From positions 1 through 64,000 of the forward strand of contig JAALGZ010000074.1 of assembly GCA_015227615.1 (NCBI GenBank): a stretch of 64,000 nt of DNA, given 5' to 3'. Numbering within the stretch: the first letter of the stretch is position 1; each line of letters starts with the position of its first letter. The notes under the pieces are model-generated. The model saw nothing but the letters and a program-made list of their open reading frames with translations, made no database searches and was not told the origin of the DNA. The translations under genes were made by a program, and so were the position numbers. This document shows positions 1 to 10,575 of the stretch, piece after piece. The stretch is from Labyrinthula sp. Ha (lineage: Eukaryota; Sar; Bigyra; Labyrinthulida; Labyrinthulaceae).

Positions 1-1051
1 ATCCCTTTTAGGCCAGATGTTGCTGAGTTCAAGGTCGAAAGAAAGTGTTTCCTGCAAAGAACGTGAGATGCCCCTAGTTCCTCAACAGCTGCTTCCAGTG
101 CTTTACTCCCATCGGTCATGATGACTATCGCATCCTAAAGACCCAGAAGTTTCAGCCCTTTCACCACATCTTTACTCGACTCGCTCTCCATCATTGAGCA
201 CCCGAAATTTATGGTTGTACGGAAGCAATCGATCCCGCAAGGGAACATTTCCACCAATCGATATCTGCTTATTCCATGGGTAGTATCCACTTGGATACTA
301 TCCCCGTATATTTTTTTAATTTATTTTGTAGGTCTTCTTGAAAGCTGACTCCATTTAGAATAGCTTTGCCTTCCTTGGGATAATCCCAAGTCAGATCAAA
401 TTTTCCTCCACGTTCTAAACATCTTTTTCCACACGTAATTAACTTTTTAATATTATTATCTTCGGTAGCGTCAACGCCTTCTTTAGCTTTCTTCATAATT
501 CTTTTTACTAGTGCTTTGTCAAACAATGTGCCTGGAAAATTGCGATGTAGAGCGACATCTGCCGCTGCAATTCCACTGTCGGCAACTCCTAGGTGTTTAA
601 TCATTTTTAATTCTTCAGTTGTAAGCTGTTGTACGTATTTTTTAATCTTTCCTAGTGCTTTTACGTCATGATTGCAGTGATTTTCGTTAATTACGACGAA
701 AATGTACTTAGAAGTTTCAAGATTAAGCTTAATGTTAACTTGAAACGAGCAATTTTTGTCTGAACTACACTTAATTTTACATCTCTTAAGTCTTTTGCAG
801 TTCCAACCCCACTTAGCAAAGCTGATTACCTCGTCAAAGTAGTGAGAAGCACGAATTTTCCACTTAAAGCGACCACTGGCAAGTCTACTGACCACTTCCA
901 GCATTTCTTCTGAAGTAGAATACGTTGCTGCAGTCCATTTTCCTAGTATATCTGTTTGAGTTTGTTCTTCAGGGTCTAGAACCTCTGGTTGGAGGCTTGT
1001 CACTTTGGTTTCGTCTTTTTGCATAGTTTTTGTTCGTAATTTTAATTTCAA
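1..1051 (-). pseudogene. MULE (Mutator-like) transposase remnant, cut by window edge
   Basis: The minus strand encodes a FAR1/WRKY-GCM1-like zinc-finger segment (cysteines spaced C-x5-C and a later HCNH) followed by the middle of a MULE transposase. The first open part runs from an ATG at 1022-1024 to a stop at 269-271. Below 269 the reading continues in another frame with recognisable MULE motifs: 'MTDGSKALEAAVEEL' near 60-120 (catalytic Asp region) and 'VLCRKHFLSTLN' near 20-60 (C/H region). That part also has an in-frame TAG near 165. So there is at least one frameshift and one stop, and the rest lies beyond the left edge. Such transposases cut and paste DNA flanked by terminal inverted repeats; none can be seen here. 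It is a plain DNA transposon fossil. A domesticated FAR1-like gene is the alternative but does not fit the breaks. Confidence 0.72.
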
Positions 1052-1052
1052 G

Positions 1053-1066
1053 TTTGCCCAAAATAT
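1053..1066. promoter_or_regulatory. TTTTGGGCAA-type promoter motif, copy 1
   Basis: Reads tttgcccaaaatat on the plus strand, about 30 bases upstream of the ATG of the minus-strand transposase remnant. It differs at only one end base from the 14-mer at 1283-1296 and 40506-40519. The function is inferred from position only. The remaining gene-free bases up to 1362 also hold a CCAAT box (1171-1175, inside AACCAATGA) and a shorter ttgggcaatt at 1247-1256. Confidence 0.45.
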
Positions 1067-1282
1067 TTGTGTCTGCCCTCTTTAAGTTTTCTCTTTGGGA
1101 TTCACAAATTCTGTGCCTCCATTATTCAGACGAAGTATAATGAAAAAAATTTTTTGGGAAATCGATCTAACCAATGAGATCGTGAGGAGTATCTGACTCC
1201 GGAGTCAAAAGATCCGAGCCCAGAACATATTGTCTATTTATTTTACTTGGGCAATTCATCAATATCTCCAAAGCAAATATTA

Positions 1283-1296
1283 ATTGCCCAAAATAT
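1283..1296 (-). promoter_or_regulatory. TTTTGGGCAAT promoter motif, copy 2 (BCAT upstream)
   Basis: Reads attgcccaaaatat, 67 bases upstream of the aminotransferase ATG. Its exact reverse complement occurs at 40506-40519 between two other divergent genes. An exact 14-mer in two unrelated promoters suggests a shared cis element, perhaps an initiator or factor-binding site. Function is inferred. Confidence 0.5.
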
Positions 1297-1362
1297 CTTT
1301 CTTCGAAATTTCCTGACTAAAAATAAGAAAACATCAAAGATAAACAAAAAAAAACAATCAGA

Positions 1363-2454
1363 ATGTTGAAAACAACTCTCAAAACCCAAACTCTCAGCAA
1401 TAAAACACTTTTTCGATCCTTTGCAACTCTTGATTGGAAAAATTTAGGATTTGGATACACAGATACAAAGTCAATCATCCTTTCTAACTACAAAGATTCC
1501 AAATGGACTGGTCCAAAGTCGCAAGATTCTCCTTATATCAACATCCACGTTATGTCAAACGTAATACACTATGGACAAACATTATTTGAAGGATTAAAAG
1601 CATATCATACCAAAGATGGAAATATATCTCTGTTTAATCCACTAGAAAACTGCAAGAGACTAAACAAAGGTGCAGCTCGATTAAAAATGCCACCTGTACC
1701 AGAAGATCTCTTCATTAATACATTAAAACAACTTGTAGAAGAAAATAAAGAATATGTTCCACCATATGGATCAGGAGGAGCACTTTATTTAAGACCTTTT
1801 TATTTTGGTCATGGAGCACAAATGGGTGTTACAGTTGCACCAGAATATATGTTTGGTGCAATCTCTGCACCTGTTGGATTATATTATCCATCTGGATTAA
1901 AACCAGTTGATTCAATTGTTGTTGAATCATATGATCGAGCAGCTCCACAAGGTGTTGGAAGTACGAAAACAGCTGGAAATTATGCTGCAGATTTACTTCC
2001 GTCTGCACAAAGTGCTGCAGAAGGATTTCCAATTTCACTTTATTTGGATGCAAAAGAGAGAAAATATATTGAAGAATTTTCAACATCTAATTTTGTAGCT
2101 ATTTCAAAAGATGGTTCAACTTTTGTAACTCCAGATTCAGAATCTATTTTACAAAGTATTACAAATAAAATGTTGCAGGAATTAGCTAAGAAGAAGGGAT
2201 TAAAAGTTGAAAAAAGACCAGTTAGTTTTGATGAAGTTGTAAATGGAGGATTTAGTGAGACTGCTGCATGTGGAACTGCAGTTATTGTAACACCAGTAAA
2301 AAGTATAACAAAAGGTGGTATAAAATATGAAATAAATGAAAAGTTGAATATTTTGGAAGATTTATATGAAGAAATAAGAGGACTTCAAACTGGCGAGGTT
2401 GAAGATGTACTTGGATGGAGAGTTCCAGTTTGTAAAGCAGTTAACTCTTTATGA
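1363..2454 (+). CDS. branched-chain amino acid aminotransferase, mitochondrial
   Basis: Pyridoxal-phosphate class IV aminotransferase of 363 residues, the usual size for the family. It interconverts leucine, isoleucine and valine with their 2-oxo acids, using glutamate/2-oxoglutarate. The N-terminal ~22 residues are rich in K, T, S and R without acids, like a mitochondrial presequence. Visible family blocks: HYGQTLFEGLKAY (69-81), GGALYLRPFYFG (138-149), the lysine expected to hold the cofactor at K202 in GSTKTAGNYAADL, the YIEEFSTSNFVAI block that follows, and ETAACGTAVIVTP near 297-309. The gene is intronless. The ATG at 1363 is the first in frame and follows an A-rich leader. A promoter-motif copy and a CCAAT box lie upstream. 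It is convergent with the membrane-protein gene that ends at 2576. Confidence is high for the family; mitochondrial location is an inference. Confidence 0.93.
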   Translation: MLKTTLKTQTLSNKTLFRSFATLDWKNLGFGYTDTKSIILSNYKDSKWTGPKSQDSPYINIHVMSNVIHYGQTLFEGLKAYHTKDGNISLFNPLENCKRLNKGAARLKMPPVPEDLFINTLKQLVEENKEYVPPYGSGGALYLRPFYFGHGAQMGVTVAPEYMFGAISAPVGLYYPSGLKPVDSIVVESYDRAAPQGVGSTKTAGNYAADLLPSAQSAAEGFPISLYLDAKERKYIEEFSTSNFVAISKDGSTFVTPDSESILQSITNKMLQELAKKKGLKVEKRPVSFDEVVNGGFSETAACGTAVIVTPVKSITKGGIKYEINEKLNILEDLYEEIRGLQTGEVEDVLGWRVPVCKAVNSL

Positions 2455-2575
2455 ACTTTAAATTTTAAAGAGAATTTTGATACTATTCAAACTTGAAATT
2501 ATAAATATAAACTCAAAAACTGTTTTTCCAAATATAATAGAGAAATATTATTATTCTGTTGATAATGATAAACTC

Positions 2576-3235
2576 TTAAACTAAAAATTCACGTTGATTA
2601 CCTTCTAGAATTATTTTCATTGAAGATAAACGGTATTTCCATATAGAATTTATATAAATTCCTCCACCAAAAGAAACACAGAATATTAATAAAGGTATTC
2701 CAATCACAGTCAAGAAGAACAAGTCTTCAAAATCTTCTTTTCCATCTTGAATTGTAACAACCATTAAAAATATTGCAACACCAAAAGCTCCACATTCTTG
2801 GGATGCAGTTCGAACACCAACTGCTTTTATCTTAGACGTAACTATAAGAACAGATTCTTCTTCTTTAGGTCTCTTTATAACTTTAATATTAAATATTTCG
2901 TTATCACAGTCATTTGCTCTCGTCTCTGAAAAAGTAACACAACTATTATCTTGATCTACATCCAAAATAGTGAGATAATAAGGGGTTTTTTCAATAGTTA
3001 GAATTGTATACTCTCTTCGATGTTCTTCTGTTCTTGTTGTCACAATTCTTGCATATATTGCGCCAACTTCACCATTATTTCCGCTAATAGGTCTACGATT
3101 TTCATATGGAAATACTCCAACTATTCTATGGATATTTCCTTGTAGCATAAGTGCAGATGTTGCTGTGTCTTTTACAGAGATTTCATATGTACGAACAGTA
3201 CCACACAAATAACGTACTGTTGAACCAAATATCAT
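2576..3235 (-). CDS. small predicted membrane protein, function unknown
   Basis: A single exon of 219 residues starting at ATG 3235. I do not recognise the family. The N-terminal ~150 residues are mixed polar beta-like sequence with several cysteines. Two hydrophobic stretches follow: GAFGVAIFLMVVTI (about 149-162) and a longer one with LFFLTVIGIPLLIFCVSF (about 173-190). The tail is short and basic. This suggests a protein with a soluble N-terminal domain held by one or two C-terminal membrane helices. A faint likeness to the GIDE-type membrane E3 ligase domain was considered but not supported, because no RING is present. Codon use resembles the neighbouring aminotransferase, so it looks like a real host gene. 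Confidence 0.6.
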   Translation of the reverse strand: MIFGSTVRYLCGTVRTYEISVKDTATSALMLQGNIHRIVGVFPYENRRPISGNNGEVGAIYARIVTTRTEEHRREYTILTIEKTPYYLTILDVDQDNSCVTFSETRANDCDNEIFNIKVIKRPKEEESVLIVTSKIKAVGVRTASQECGAFGVAIFLMVVTIQDGKEDFEDLFFLTVIGIPLLIFCVSFGGGIYINSIWKYRLSSMKIILEGNQREFLV

Positions 3236-3527
3236 CTCTTCTTCTGTTTGTATATGTTTTGAAAAAGATTTTTATATTTCGTTCTAAGGAACACTTATTT
3301 TTGTGTTGCTTCACCCTGATGTATCTTTCAGTTCAATGTTTATATATAGTTTGTATGTTTGTATTTCTTTTTATGTCTACTTTGAACTCAAATGCCCGGA
3401 ATTTCAAGAACCGTTTTCTCGATTTAGAAGAAAAAAACTTTCGATATGAGACAACTCTCATTAAAAGTCCCAAAAAACATGCACAGAATAAACATTTAAA
3501 GTGAGAATCAATACTGTATCGAGAGCA

Positions 3528-3633
3528 TTGAACAAGACAATACATTTTTGTGTATTGAAATTCTTGTTCAACATGTCTATCTAAGTTGTCTTTTTCAATT
3601 CTGGTAAAAAGTACAAAATTATTATTTGTACTT
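3528..3633. other. pair of adjacent hairpins
   Basis: First hairpin: TTGAACAAG (3528-3536) pairs with CTTGTTCAA (3563-3571), and CAATACA (3538-3544) pairs with TGTATTG (3551-3557) inside it. Second: AAGTACAAA (3609-3617) pairs with TTTGTACTT (3625-3633) around a 7-base loop. They lie upstream of the minus-strand gene at 2576-3235. They could be a small RNA or regulatory fold, or chance in AT-rich DNA. Confidence 0.3.
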
Positions 3634-5929
3634 ATTTGACAGTAAAAACTGTTCCAATCTTATTTTAATTTGCGACCCTTTTGGAATCACCAGTTTTAGA
3701 ATACTTTTGAACATATTGATGGGCAGAAATCGATAAAACTCTTTTAGAACCAAGGGAGGTTTTATGATCTTGCTGCTCTGGATTGATTTTTCTTTTAAAT
3801 AACAAAACTAGGTTAAAGTTTAAATCAAAGATAACTTAATTTTCAACTCCTGTGTTGAGGTTAATGTGATTCTCTGATATTTGGTATTTAGGGTTTGACT
3901 TGAGTCCGCCGGGCACCAAATAAAATGTACAGGTCCAATAGGCTTTAATTTTACTTTTCAGTGTTTGTCACAATAAGCGATATCCAAATTAGTTTCTCTT
4001 TTCCCATCTTTACAGGACCTGTCTACACATCTTGAACCAGATATACCAGATGATACTAACACATCGATATACTGTTGCTCAGCAAACTAATCTAAACATA
4101 TTCACTTCTTTACTCGTCTTGTGAAAAAACTGTTCTTTCCAGCTAAGAAATAGATGAGATACTTATCAAGACCGAAGATTATAAGACAGCAGAGTAGCCA
4201 AGAAGCTGGAAGTTATATGGCTTCTAGACTATAGTACTAAGTGCTGTTTCTTGCCATAGAAGTTTATTGAAGTTGAAATAGCTAGAAGAGCCCAATTTCT
4301 AAAAAAATGACTAATCGCTCTATTCAATACATTGCTTCAACAAATTTTCATCTAGCTCAAAGCATCAGATAAATGGCTCTAGTTTTTCTTAAAAGTAGTC
4401 TAGCGGAATGCAGGGGTTCTCTTCTTGTTCAATTAAAAATGAAGCAAAAATGGAGCTCATAATGATGCCAACAAGATTAGAATAAGTTTAAGTGCAACAT
4501 AATTGTACAAAAACATATGAGCAGATAACAAATAAGTTCTAGATTAAGAGATATTAGCGTCAATCTGCTGATGCTTATCTTCTTTTTTAGTAGAATCATA
4601 ATATTTGAGAAATAATTTTTTCGATTCCAAACATATGATCCTGTAATAGAGCAATCATAGAGCAGCATATACTTGACATTTTTACCTGCTTCTAGCAAAA
4701 CTATTTTATTGGAACAAGGGAAAATACATATATATAATTTTCTTTCAACAATAAACCGGATTGGTTCTCTTCGTAACCTAAGTGTAACAATAACTGCAAC
4801 CATTGGACATCAGTAATGAGTATATATTAACTTAGCTTATGAAGTAGTGAATGAACCTCAGTTGATTTAACATTCTCAGATAGACTTATTTCCCCTTTTT
4901 CATATTCTCTGTATATTATTTCCATTCGAACGCATCATACCTTGACTAGGTTTTGCCAAAGCTTGCCTGCACACTTCGTGTAGCTAATAAAACCTTTGCG
5001 GGAGGCTTTTACCCAGTTTTTGTCTACATAATTCACTAGGTACTAGTCAATGACTCTTCATTTAGACAAAATTTAGGTAGATACTTAAACATCCCTATTA
5101 CGGTGCTCAGCATGTAGCCAATAATTTTCTAGTAAATTCAAGACGCTGCAATTATTAGCATCGCTCAAGATCCTTTAAAAGGACATCATATTTCCGATTA
5201 TTTTATATCTGATGATATTGAAAGCATCTCTAGTGATTCGCCTGAATTAGTTCTAAGCTAACTAACAAAACCGTACCCACCAATATATCATGTAATTTTA
5301 TGGCACTAGGAAACATTAGCAGCCTATACATGGGATCTTGTAATTGAAACCCCCGGAGGTATCATCACTTTTATTGATGTATTATTGTATGGGATTGGAT
5401 ATCTCATTCAGAACTAGCTTGAGCACCTGGGTTAAGTACCATGCACCAGTCCCCCTAATTCATAGCTCCAATGCCATTTTTCTCATATACCAAAGGTCGG
5501 CGTGGCCATTTCCATTTTCGCTATATTTGGAATCGTCTTCAAAGTAATATGTGTATTCAACATATTAGCATGTTGAGACATGTGAGTTGCTTAAGATTAG
5601 AATAGATTAGTCTAGTGTTGAAAATAACTAGATATTGGTCATTTCTTAATATTAATAGAAAGAAATGTCCCTCCTTCTTGACACTAGATATAAATGCATG
5701 TTATGGCTCTTATCCATAAAGTTATTTATTGTCATATCCTATGAAATGCTTCCTCCTTCTCGTCCACTAGGAGTATATATGTTCTAGTTGGAGTTAATTA
5801 TTATTATGAAGGAAGATTTATTGTATTGTCACAAATTTTACCACCTTAGATCTACAAAAAAATACAATCAATAATTATCCGGCTTAAGTTAAAAGAAGCT
5901 GATTTCCTTTTAATTTTGCACACAAATTA

Positions 5930-6044
5930 TTGGAACTCTAAGCGGGGAACTGTATACAGTTCTGGTCTCAGAGGTAGAAAATAACGAGATAAAATCTCAC
6001 AAACGCAAAGGACTTTGCGATGTAAAACAAACTTAGAGTTCTAA
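5930..6044. ncRNA. candidate structured RNA: closed stem with three inner hairpins
   Basis: A 13-bp outer stem (TTGGAACTCTAAG 5930-5942 with CTTAGAGTTCTAA 6032-6044, one G-U if transcribed from plus) closes three clean hairpins. These are GAACTGTATACAGTTC (5947-5962, a perfect palindrome), GAGAT/ATCTC around AAA (5986-5998), and CGCAAAG/CTTTGCG around GA (6004-6019). All pairings nest, giving a cloverleaf-like four-way layout of 115 bases in an otherwise featureless block. I do not recognise it as tRNA, U snRNA, SRP RNA or a hammerhead. Strand is unknown. The nested perfect pairings make chance unlikely, but no product is known. Confidence 0.4.
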
Positions 6045-9000
6045 CAGTATGTGAAACATGAGACATATCACAAATTTTGGAACATTCGAACCAAGAACTG
6101 TTTTCTGAAAAAGAATCTCATAAATCGTAACCCCGAATAAATTCTCAAAGCAAGGGATGCCATTTTCGCATCATGTGAAAAAAAGTGGATGTTTGATATA
6201 TCCATCGGACATTTTCTACAAGGTTTCAGTTTCAATAATTCATTCAATAAGGCATATTATTCTTTAACTCTACATTCTCCATTTTTTTGAACCTTTTATT
6301 CAGATTTTTCTCGATCACTTCTTATTATTACAAAGAAGAGATATAGTAGACCCATAATATTAGGGTATCTCCGTTCTATGGTCCGATTGAGGCATCTATC
6401 AGACTTATTGGTAAACTTGAAAGAAAGATAAGAAATCAAATACAATGGCACTTAGTATCAATACTACTCAAACTTTTCAATGTCTATCAAGCTATTGGGA
6501 CCTCATCCAGTCGAGAAAAGTCTGGAAATATAACGAAACTTATATATAACGAGATTATGGGTCATTGGAAACATATTATTAAAAGGTACATGACATCTCC
6601 AAATAATTATCATGTGTTGGTAGCTAAACTATCAATACCTAATGAGAACATTCTAAAAACAGCTCAAAGTACGAGAAAGACAATTGATGTTGGTTTGGTT
6701 TTGATGATGTCGAGGAAGAATGTGGGAAAGTAATAAGACTGCTGCCTACCTGGGGGGGGGGTTCACAAACGCGGAATCTTAACCACTAAAACAGTAATGC
6801 TTTTCAAAGAAACTCAGATAACATGTTAGATTATCCAGATGGACTCCATACTGTATTCGATGCATTAAATATTATAAGAAACCTTGATAGAATTACACTA
6901 CAGGATATGGGAACTCTTCCTGATATCAAACCCAAGGTATAAGACCTGGTTTGGAGTTACTATGACATTGGGTTACATCATAAAAGAACCAAAATTAAGC
7001 GTTCATTGCAAATCAGATATTATGACAGTGTAAGCATAATATTCCAGACTTAGTGAGAACAGAATTTTAACCTGGTCAAAAAATATCAGATTATATTCAG
7101 ACATACATGTAAGTAAATTTCAATCTAGTAATTCTTAGACACCGAGTTTTCGAAACCCCAGAGTAAAAATGAATTTCTTAACTTAAAGCTCGAGAAGATA
7201 AGGATTTGGACAAATTACGAGTATATTGGAAATGAATATCCTCTGGATTTTTTGCTAAAGAACCACCTGCACAAAAAACTTTTTTGGAGAACATTTAAAT
7301 TATGAGTATAATTCCTGTGGTAATTATTGTATTAATCAAAATTAGAATATAATACCAATGTAATTCAACGCAAACCTGCAAGAAAATATTCAGTTATATT
7401 AGATATGACCCTATAAGCTGAAAAACGCGCGGATTATGCCAAAATTCAACGTTAGGTTCCGTATTTACCATAGATACCAGTTCAGCTTTAATCATAACCA
7501 ATAATAAACCTCCTTTATAGCACATAATTAATTTTAAGTACTCTATTTTCCAAGGACAAAGCGGGTATTAAGGTTTCTGGTTGTAATTAATCCCTAATTA
7601 TATAACTTCTGACATACCAAATACTTTCATCAAGTTAACATATTTTCCCGCGAGGTGTTAGTGATGCTGATAAGTTATAAGTTGTAAGAAACATTCTTTC
7701 ATACAACTCCACGAAATTATTCCAAATAATTAGGTCCACTAGAAAAATTTATCCTTGATTTCTCTGCTAAAATCCAGTAATAAAATGTGCATTATCAAAT
7801 TTCCCATGATTTTATTTTTATGGCACAAAGTGAGAAAACGTATATTTGCTATAGTGTCAATGTTGCTAATAGTGAAAACTACTTCAACTACGGTACAACT
7901 ATCATGAGCGTAGATTCATAACACAATCTAAATCATCGGTTTTTGGATAGAATTAAGCATTATGGCTATCAGCTATTTTCAAAGAGTGTTATTTAGAGAA
8001 TTTTATTTTTATTTCTATATTTTTCTGTTAAGATTTGATATTCCGCTATTTTCACCTATGAACTAAGAAACAGGGACCCTAACTTCTAAGGTTTCAATAT
8101 TTCTGATTTGAACATAGTTATAGGGCGTAAGCTTAGATTATAGCTAAGTTTTGGTGTTAAAAATGAACAATGGGGGAACCTGAGTTCAGCGGGAATTGAT
8201 CTGGTGATATGGTTCCAATTCCATGACTATATAACACTCAAAAAACCTACCCGATAATGCTACTTTCAAACAATGAAAAATAGTGCGAGGAATTCAAAGA
8301 ATCTCGCATTTCTCTGATATTTGTTCTTATTATAAATTCCGTTTAGCTGAGAAAACATATTAGAATAAATGAGAAGCTCTTGGTCAATTGAGGAGGTTAA
8401 AGAAAACCATTTAGGAAGAATGAGAATCCAAATTCTAGAATAAGTTTCCGAATTTCAATATCATAAAGAAATCAGATTAATATGAAAATTATCAAAGTCC
8501 CTATTATCCCTCTATAAAATCTGAATCAAAGCAATTATCAAAAATTCATTGATAAATCTTATCAAATTCGATATTGACTGATAAAAGAACTATGAGGTTC
8601 TTAATATTTCAAGCATGAAAATATTGTAGACAGGCGTTAAATAGATTAAATTTAAACATCTTACCAATTCTTACGAAAACATGATGAATGGTTTCGCTAG
8701 TTGATCCCATGAAGCTGTTGTTCAGATATTTGAATAGACATAGGCCCATAAGAAGTTTGGAAGTGAGGATTGTGATAAGGTAGAATTCCAAGCAAACGAT
8801 GACTTAGAAACATGTGAAGAGTGAGGGGAAAGAAGATAATAATAAGTTAATAGATATATGTAAGCTACAAATTGGTCTGCTATTAGAGTATAAAGCCAGA
8901 AAAAAAGCCTTTTTCACTAATTTTCGTCAGAGCAGGCAGTGAAGCGTCGTACTAGTCTGAGGTATGGAAACAACCACAACATTAGCATTATGTTATACAA

Positions 9001-9409
9001 TTATTACTAACCCGTCCTCTACTGAGAGCTCGGATAAATTTTTTTCCCGTTTTGGTGGAATTTGTGCAACGAATGTCTATCAGCTATTAATGTGTATAGA
9101 ATAGACAGTACAATAGACAGACTGAAATATCCAGGGTAGATTATTTTATTCTATTGTCTTTACAAAACAAGAAAAATATACCATATTTATAGTTTAAAAT
9201 AAATATAATAGAGAATTGAAGTTTAAAATGGTGTTAAAATTTTTTTTTTTATAAAAATTTAATACTTGTGAGTTTATTACTATTCAATAAATAATTGTAT
9301 TGATAAATAATTTATAATAGTATTCTAACAGTAGTTTAAAATTTCTGAGAAAAAAAATTCTGATTTTACATGGAGTGAAAGCTAAAATAAATTACATATA
9401 CATTATATT

Positions 9410-9546
9410 AAGAAATTTTATCGATATAAATTGTAATTATGAACTATACTAAAGTAAAACTTGAACAAATATATTTTATTGAGAATTTATATCAATATAA
9501 TAAGTAATTATGAATTGTATTAAAGTAAAACTTGAACACATATATT
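9410..9546. repeat. diverged tandem direct repeat, ~66 bp units offset 71 bp
   Basis: Two similar units, about 9410-9475 and 9481-9546, each hold aattatgaa followed by taaagtaaaacttgaaca and atatatt. They match with scattered substitutions. They sit just before and into the apparent 5' end of the membrane-protein frame, so they may include leader or lost-exon sequence. Confidence 0.5.
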
Positions 9547-10152
9547 ATAATTACTTGGAATATATATGCTCCACCCTTTCTACTTCATATCCCTGTGTTT
9601 TCAGTAAAAAACCAAATCAAAAACAATTACAAAAAAAATAAGACAATAAGCCATAAAATATCTGTAATTCTTGATATAGCTCTTACTGTGGTTACCTTAG
9701 GAATCTCTTTGGGTTTAGTAGCATCTTTTCTAATTGAACTCTACTTACTCTCACTGATCAACAAAGATGGACTTAAACCTGATAGTGAAGCAAATGCTAT
9801 CGTTGCTTTATCTTGTATCTTTGGACTAGCTTGGACAGCTTTATTAAATCTAATTAATCTAAAAATTCCCTTTGTCACTGGCAGCTTTAGTTTCCTTACA
9901 AGTGCCTTCTGGAAAGCACTCTTTTGCATTTTTCTTGCTGTATATTTTTCTCTTACTATTAGCACTAATCAGTTATTTGTTTTTCTTTTTTCTGTAAAAG
10001 TCCCTGGTTTTAGTTTAGAAGAATACAAAAATTGGAATGATTATATTATATATGCAGTTTTAGATCTTTCAGTTTGTTATTTTCTCCGCTTTCTGAAGAA
10101 TTTTTGGTGTGCAGCAAAAGTAGCTCGTAAAGTAGTAATGCCAATTCCTTAG
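9532..10152 (+). CDS. small multi-pass membrane protein, start unresolved
   Basis: An open frame ending at 10152 encodes about 185-206 residues with four or five hydrophobic helices. They are ISVILDIALTVVTLGISL and its extension, NAIVALSCIFGLAWTALL, FWKALFCIFLAVYFSLTI, a shorter segment after it, and YIIYAVLDLSVCYFL near the end. The order resembles small four-helix (MARVEL-like) membrane proteins, but no family motif is recognised. No in-frame ATG precedes the first helix; the frame opens on a TTG. A good splice acceptor (tgtgttttcag, ending at 9604) suggests the true start lies in an upstream exon. Joining ATG 9510 through an 88-nt intron would keep frame, but that is far longer than every other intron here. 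It is convergent with the Roco gene ending at 10576. Confidence 0.5.
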   Translation: MNTYIIITWNIYAPPFLLHIPVFSVKNQIKNNYKKNKTISHKISVILDIALTVVTLGISLGLVASFLIELYLLSLINKDGLKPDSEANAIVALSCIFGLAWTALLNLINLKIPFVTGSFSFLTSAFWKALFCIFLAVYFSLTISTNQLFVFLFSVKVPGFSLEEYKNWNDYIIYAVLDLSVCYFLRFLKNFWCAAKVARKVVMPIP

Positions 10153-10575
10153 TATTATATATGGTGTATTTCTATTAGTTTATACAATGGGAAGAATAAT
10201 CTTAAGAAATCTAAATAGAAAAAAATAATTATGCCACTTCATCTCTTATATCATTTACTTCATTTTCATGCAAAACTTCGTTTCTACAAAATTTCTTGAA
10301 TACAAGCATTTAATATATTCCTGTCTTACGAGTTCTTATTGATCTCCTTCGGAAATTTGAATATCACAAAATAGTTCAATCTATTCTGTTCTACTAGCAC
10401 TAAAACATCATTAGTGTCTTTTATTGGAAGAAAGGTTATATTTTCTGTACAAATAAGTTTTTTCAAAGTTTCATTAAAACTTTTTTATAGACTATTTATA
10501 ATTTACTCTACTTGAATAAATAAGTAATTAACCCGGAAAATAACAATTAGAACTGAGTAATAATAAAACTACAAC
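10153..10575. other. intergenic, 3' ends of two convergent genes
   Basis: AT-rich 423 bases between the stop of the membrane-protein frame and the stop of the minus-strand Roco gene. Nothing is recognisable beyond scattered AATAAA-like words that could serve 3'-end formation. Confidence 0.5.

Larger units (their letters stand above)
3236..9409. other. gene-free AT-rich block (6.2 kb)
   Basis: No reading frame here has a recognisable product. Short frames are poor in composition and lack tiny-intron continuity. Notable contents are two adjacent hairpins (3528-3633), a branched fold (5930-6044), a 10-base G run (6752-6761) and many short AT runs. No tRNA, rRNA or LTR-element similarity was seen. 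It may be decayed transposon sequence or long intergenic DNA. Confidence 0.5.

Noticed and set aside
3151-3504. 117-codon plus-strand frame overlapping the 5' end of the minus-strand membrane-protein gene
   Set aside because: Phe/Leu/Lys-rich shadow sequence without domains; antisense of a better gene.
4981-5030. GGCTTTTACCC resembling the U5 snRNA loop GCCTTTTAC, with a T-rich Sm-like site after it
   Set aside because: One loop base differs from an almost invariant sequence, and the flanking stem is weak (5 bp). Expected by chance in several kb.
4942-5050. Inverted repeat TTGACTAG / CTAGTCAA enclosing smaller stems
   Set aside because: 8-bp arms at ~100-base spacing are expected several times per gene-free block, and a competing local hairpin exists.
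5344-5547. 67-codon plus-strand frame
   Set aside because: Starts on a non-ATG codon, no family, isolated.
8060-8085. ACCCTAAC resembling a telomerase template, and TTTAGGGTTT at about 3886
   Set aside because: Single short matches with no repeat array and no pseudoknot-like context; chance level.
9517-9604. 88-nt intron joining an upstream ATG (9510) to the membrane-protein frame
   Set aside because: It keeps frame but is about three times longer than every supported intron, overlaps a diverged tandem repeat and has no independent support; left as a possibility in the gene entry.
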